Assembly: GCA_018380885.1 (NCBI GenBank)
Contig: JAGZSY010000050.1
Span: forward strand, 1-22,090
Direction: 5' to 3'
Length of the DNA: 22,090 nucleotides
DNA from: Enterocloster asparagiformis
GTDB taxonomy: Bacteria; Bacillota; Clostridia; Lachnospirales; Lachnospiraceae
The notes below the pieces were generated by a model. The model was not told the DNA's origin. It saw only the letters and a list, made by a program, of their open reading frames with translations, and searched no databases. This document shows, one piece after another, positions 21,992 to 22,090 of the stretch. Made by a program: the position numbers and the translations under genes. Position 1 is the stretch's first letter. Every line of letters begins with the position of its first letter.

Positions 21992-22090
21992 TTTCCCTTA
22001 TTGGAAGTATAATCAACTCGTAATGCAATTAGGAATTTCAAAAAGTATTTCAAAAAGAAAAAGGAGAGTGCATTAATTATGAGAAAGCAG
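21992..22090 (+). repeat. Conserved leader repeat, copy C
   Basis: Identical to the reverse complement of 1-95 over all 95 comparable bases, and 94/99 to copy B. It has a TATAAT -10 (22008-22013), but the bases 17 bp upstream (CTCATA) are a poor -35, unlike copy A. The repeat reaches the window edge and may continue. Confidence 0.95.
22079..22090 (+). CDS. Start of another surface-protein paralogue, cut by the window edge
   Basis: Four codons, MRKQ, are seen, the same as the first four of the gene at 2073. The leader and start are shared with it, so a secreted cell-wall-binding repeat protein is inferred. Its own promoter looks weak; it may be silent in this orientation or read from the RNA 2 promoter. 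Confidence 0.6.

Noticed and set aside
1..22090. Insertion sequence or prophage bounded by the end repeats
   Set aside because: The repeats are gene leaders with start codons, the interior is core ribosomal and metabolic genes, and no transposase or phage genes are present.
1..22090. CRISPR arrays, tRNA or rRNA genes
   Set aside because: No regularly spaced repeats, cloverleaf or rRNA sequence was seen on either strand.

Overview
The window looks like chromosomal DNA of a Gram-positive Clostridia, most likely Lachnospiraceae (an Enterocloster/Hungatella-type gut bacterium). The evidence is the gene order rpmG-secE-nusG-rplK-rplA-rplJ-rplL, strong GGAGG ribosome binding sites, an L10-type leader with a Firmicutes attenuator, secreted choline-binding-like repeat proteins, and mid-50s GC genes with AT-rich promoters. 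The assignment is by inference from family resemblance, not from a search. No tRNA, rRNA, CRISPR array or insertion sequence was seen.

Layout. (1) 1-4065, surface-protein region: the two window ends carry a perfect inverted repeat of at least 95 bp (1-95 and 21992-22086). Each copy is the leader plus start codon of a gene reading out of the window. A third copy (1986-2084, 94/99 identical) leads a cell-wall-binding repeat protein gene broken by a -1 frameshift (2073-3748). uxaB (tagaturonate reductase) lies between the first two copies, with LacI-type operators flanking its promoter. (2) 4066-4893: an orphan tyrosine recombinase. (3) 5012-8605, minus strand: the translation/secretion cluster, with an L10 leader and two sequences resembling the L1-stalk rRNA upstream of rplK and rplA; rpoBC does not follow rplL. 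(4) 8715-13221, minus strand: mreB-recD2-comFC and a 58-aa unknown protein. (5) 13308-13452 and 21767-21952: two related terminator-ended intergenic RNAs sharing promoter layout, a 24-nt block, a hairpin with different stem sequence, and a C6 tract. (6) 13669-21397: a pectin-oligomer utilisation locus with a LacI regulator, an ABC sugar importer (two permeases and a lipoprotein), a divergent GH105 hydrolase and a convergent GH28 galacturonidase.

How it fits together. The importer probably brings in pectic oligomers. GH28 and GH105, both without signal peptides, would act in the cytoplasm, and released galacturonate, after isomerisation by an enzyme not in this window, would feed UxaB. LacI-like palindromes at uxaB, the importer and GH105 suggest shared or related control.

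The most unusual feature is the repeated leader. Identity between the two end copies stops between the -10 and -35 positions, and only the left copy has a good -35 (TTGATA, 17 bp, TATAAT). That layout, with a nearby recombinase, suggests one promoter that could be moved by inversion between several surface-protein genes. This is a hypothesis; duplication of a gene family with a conserved leader is the main alternative.
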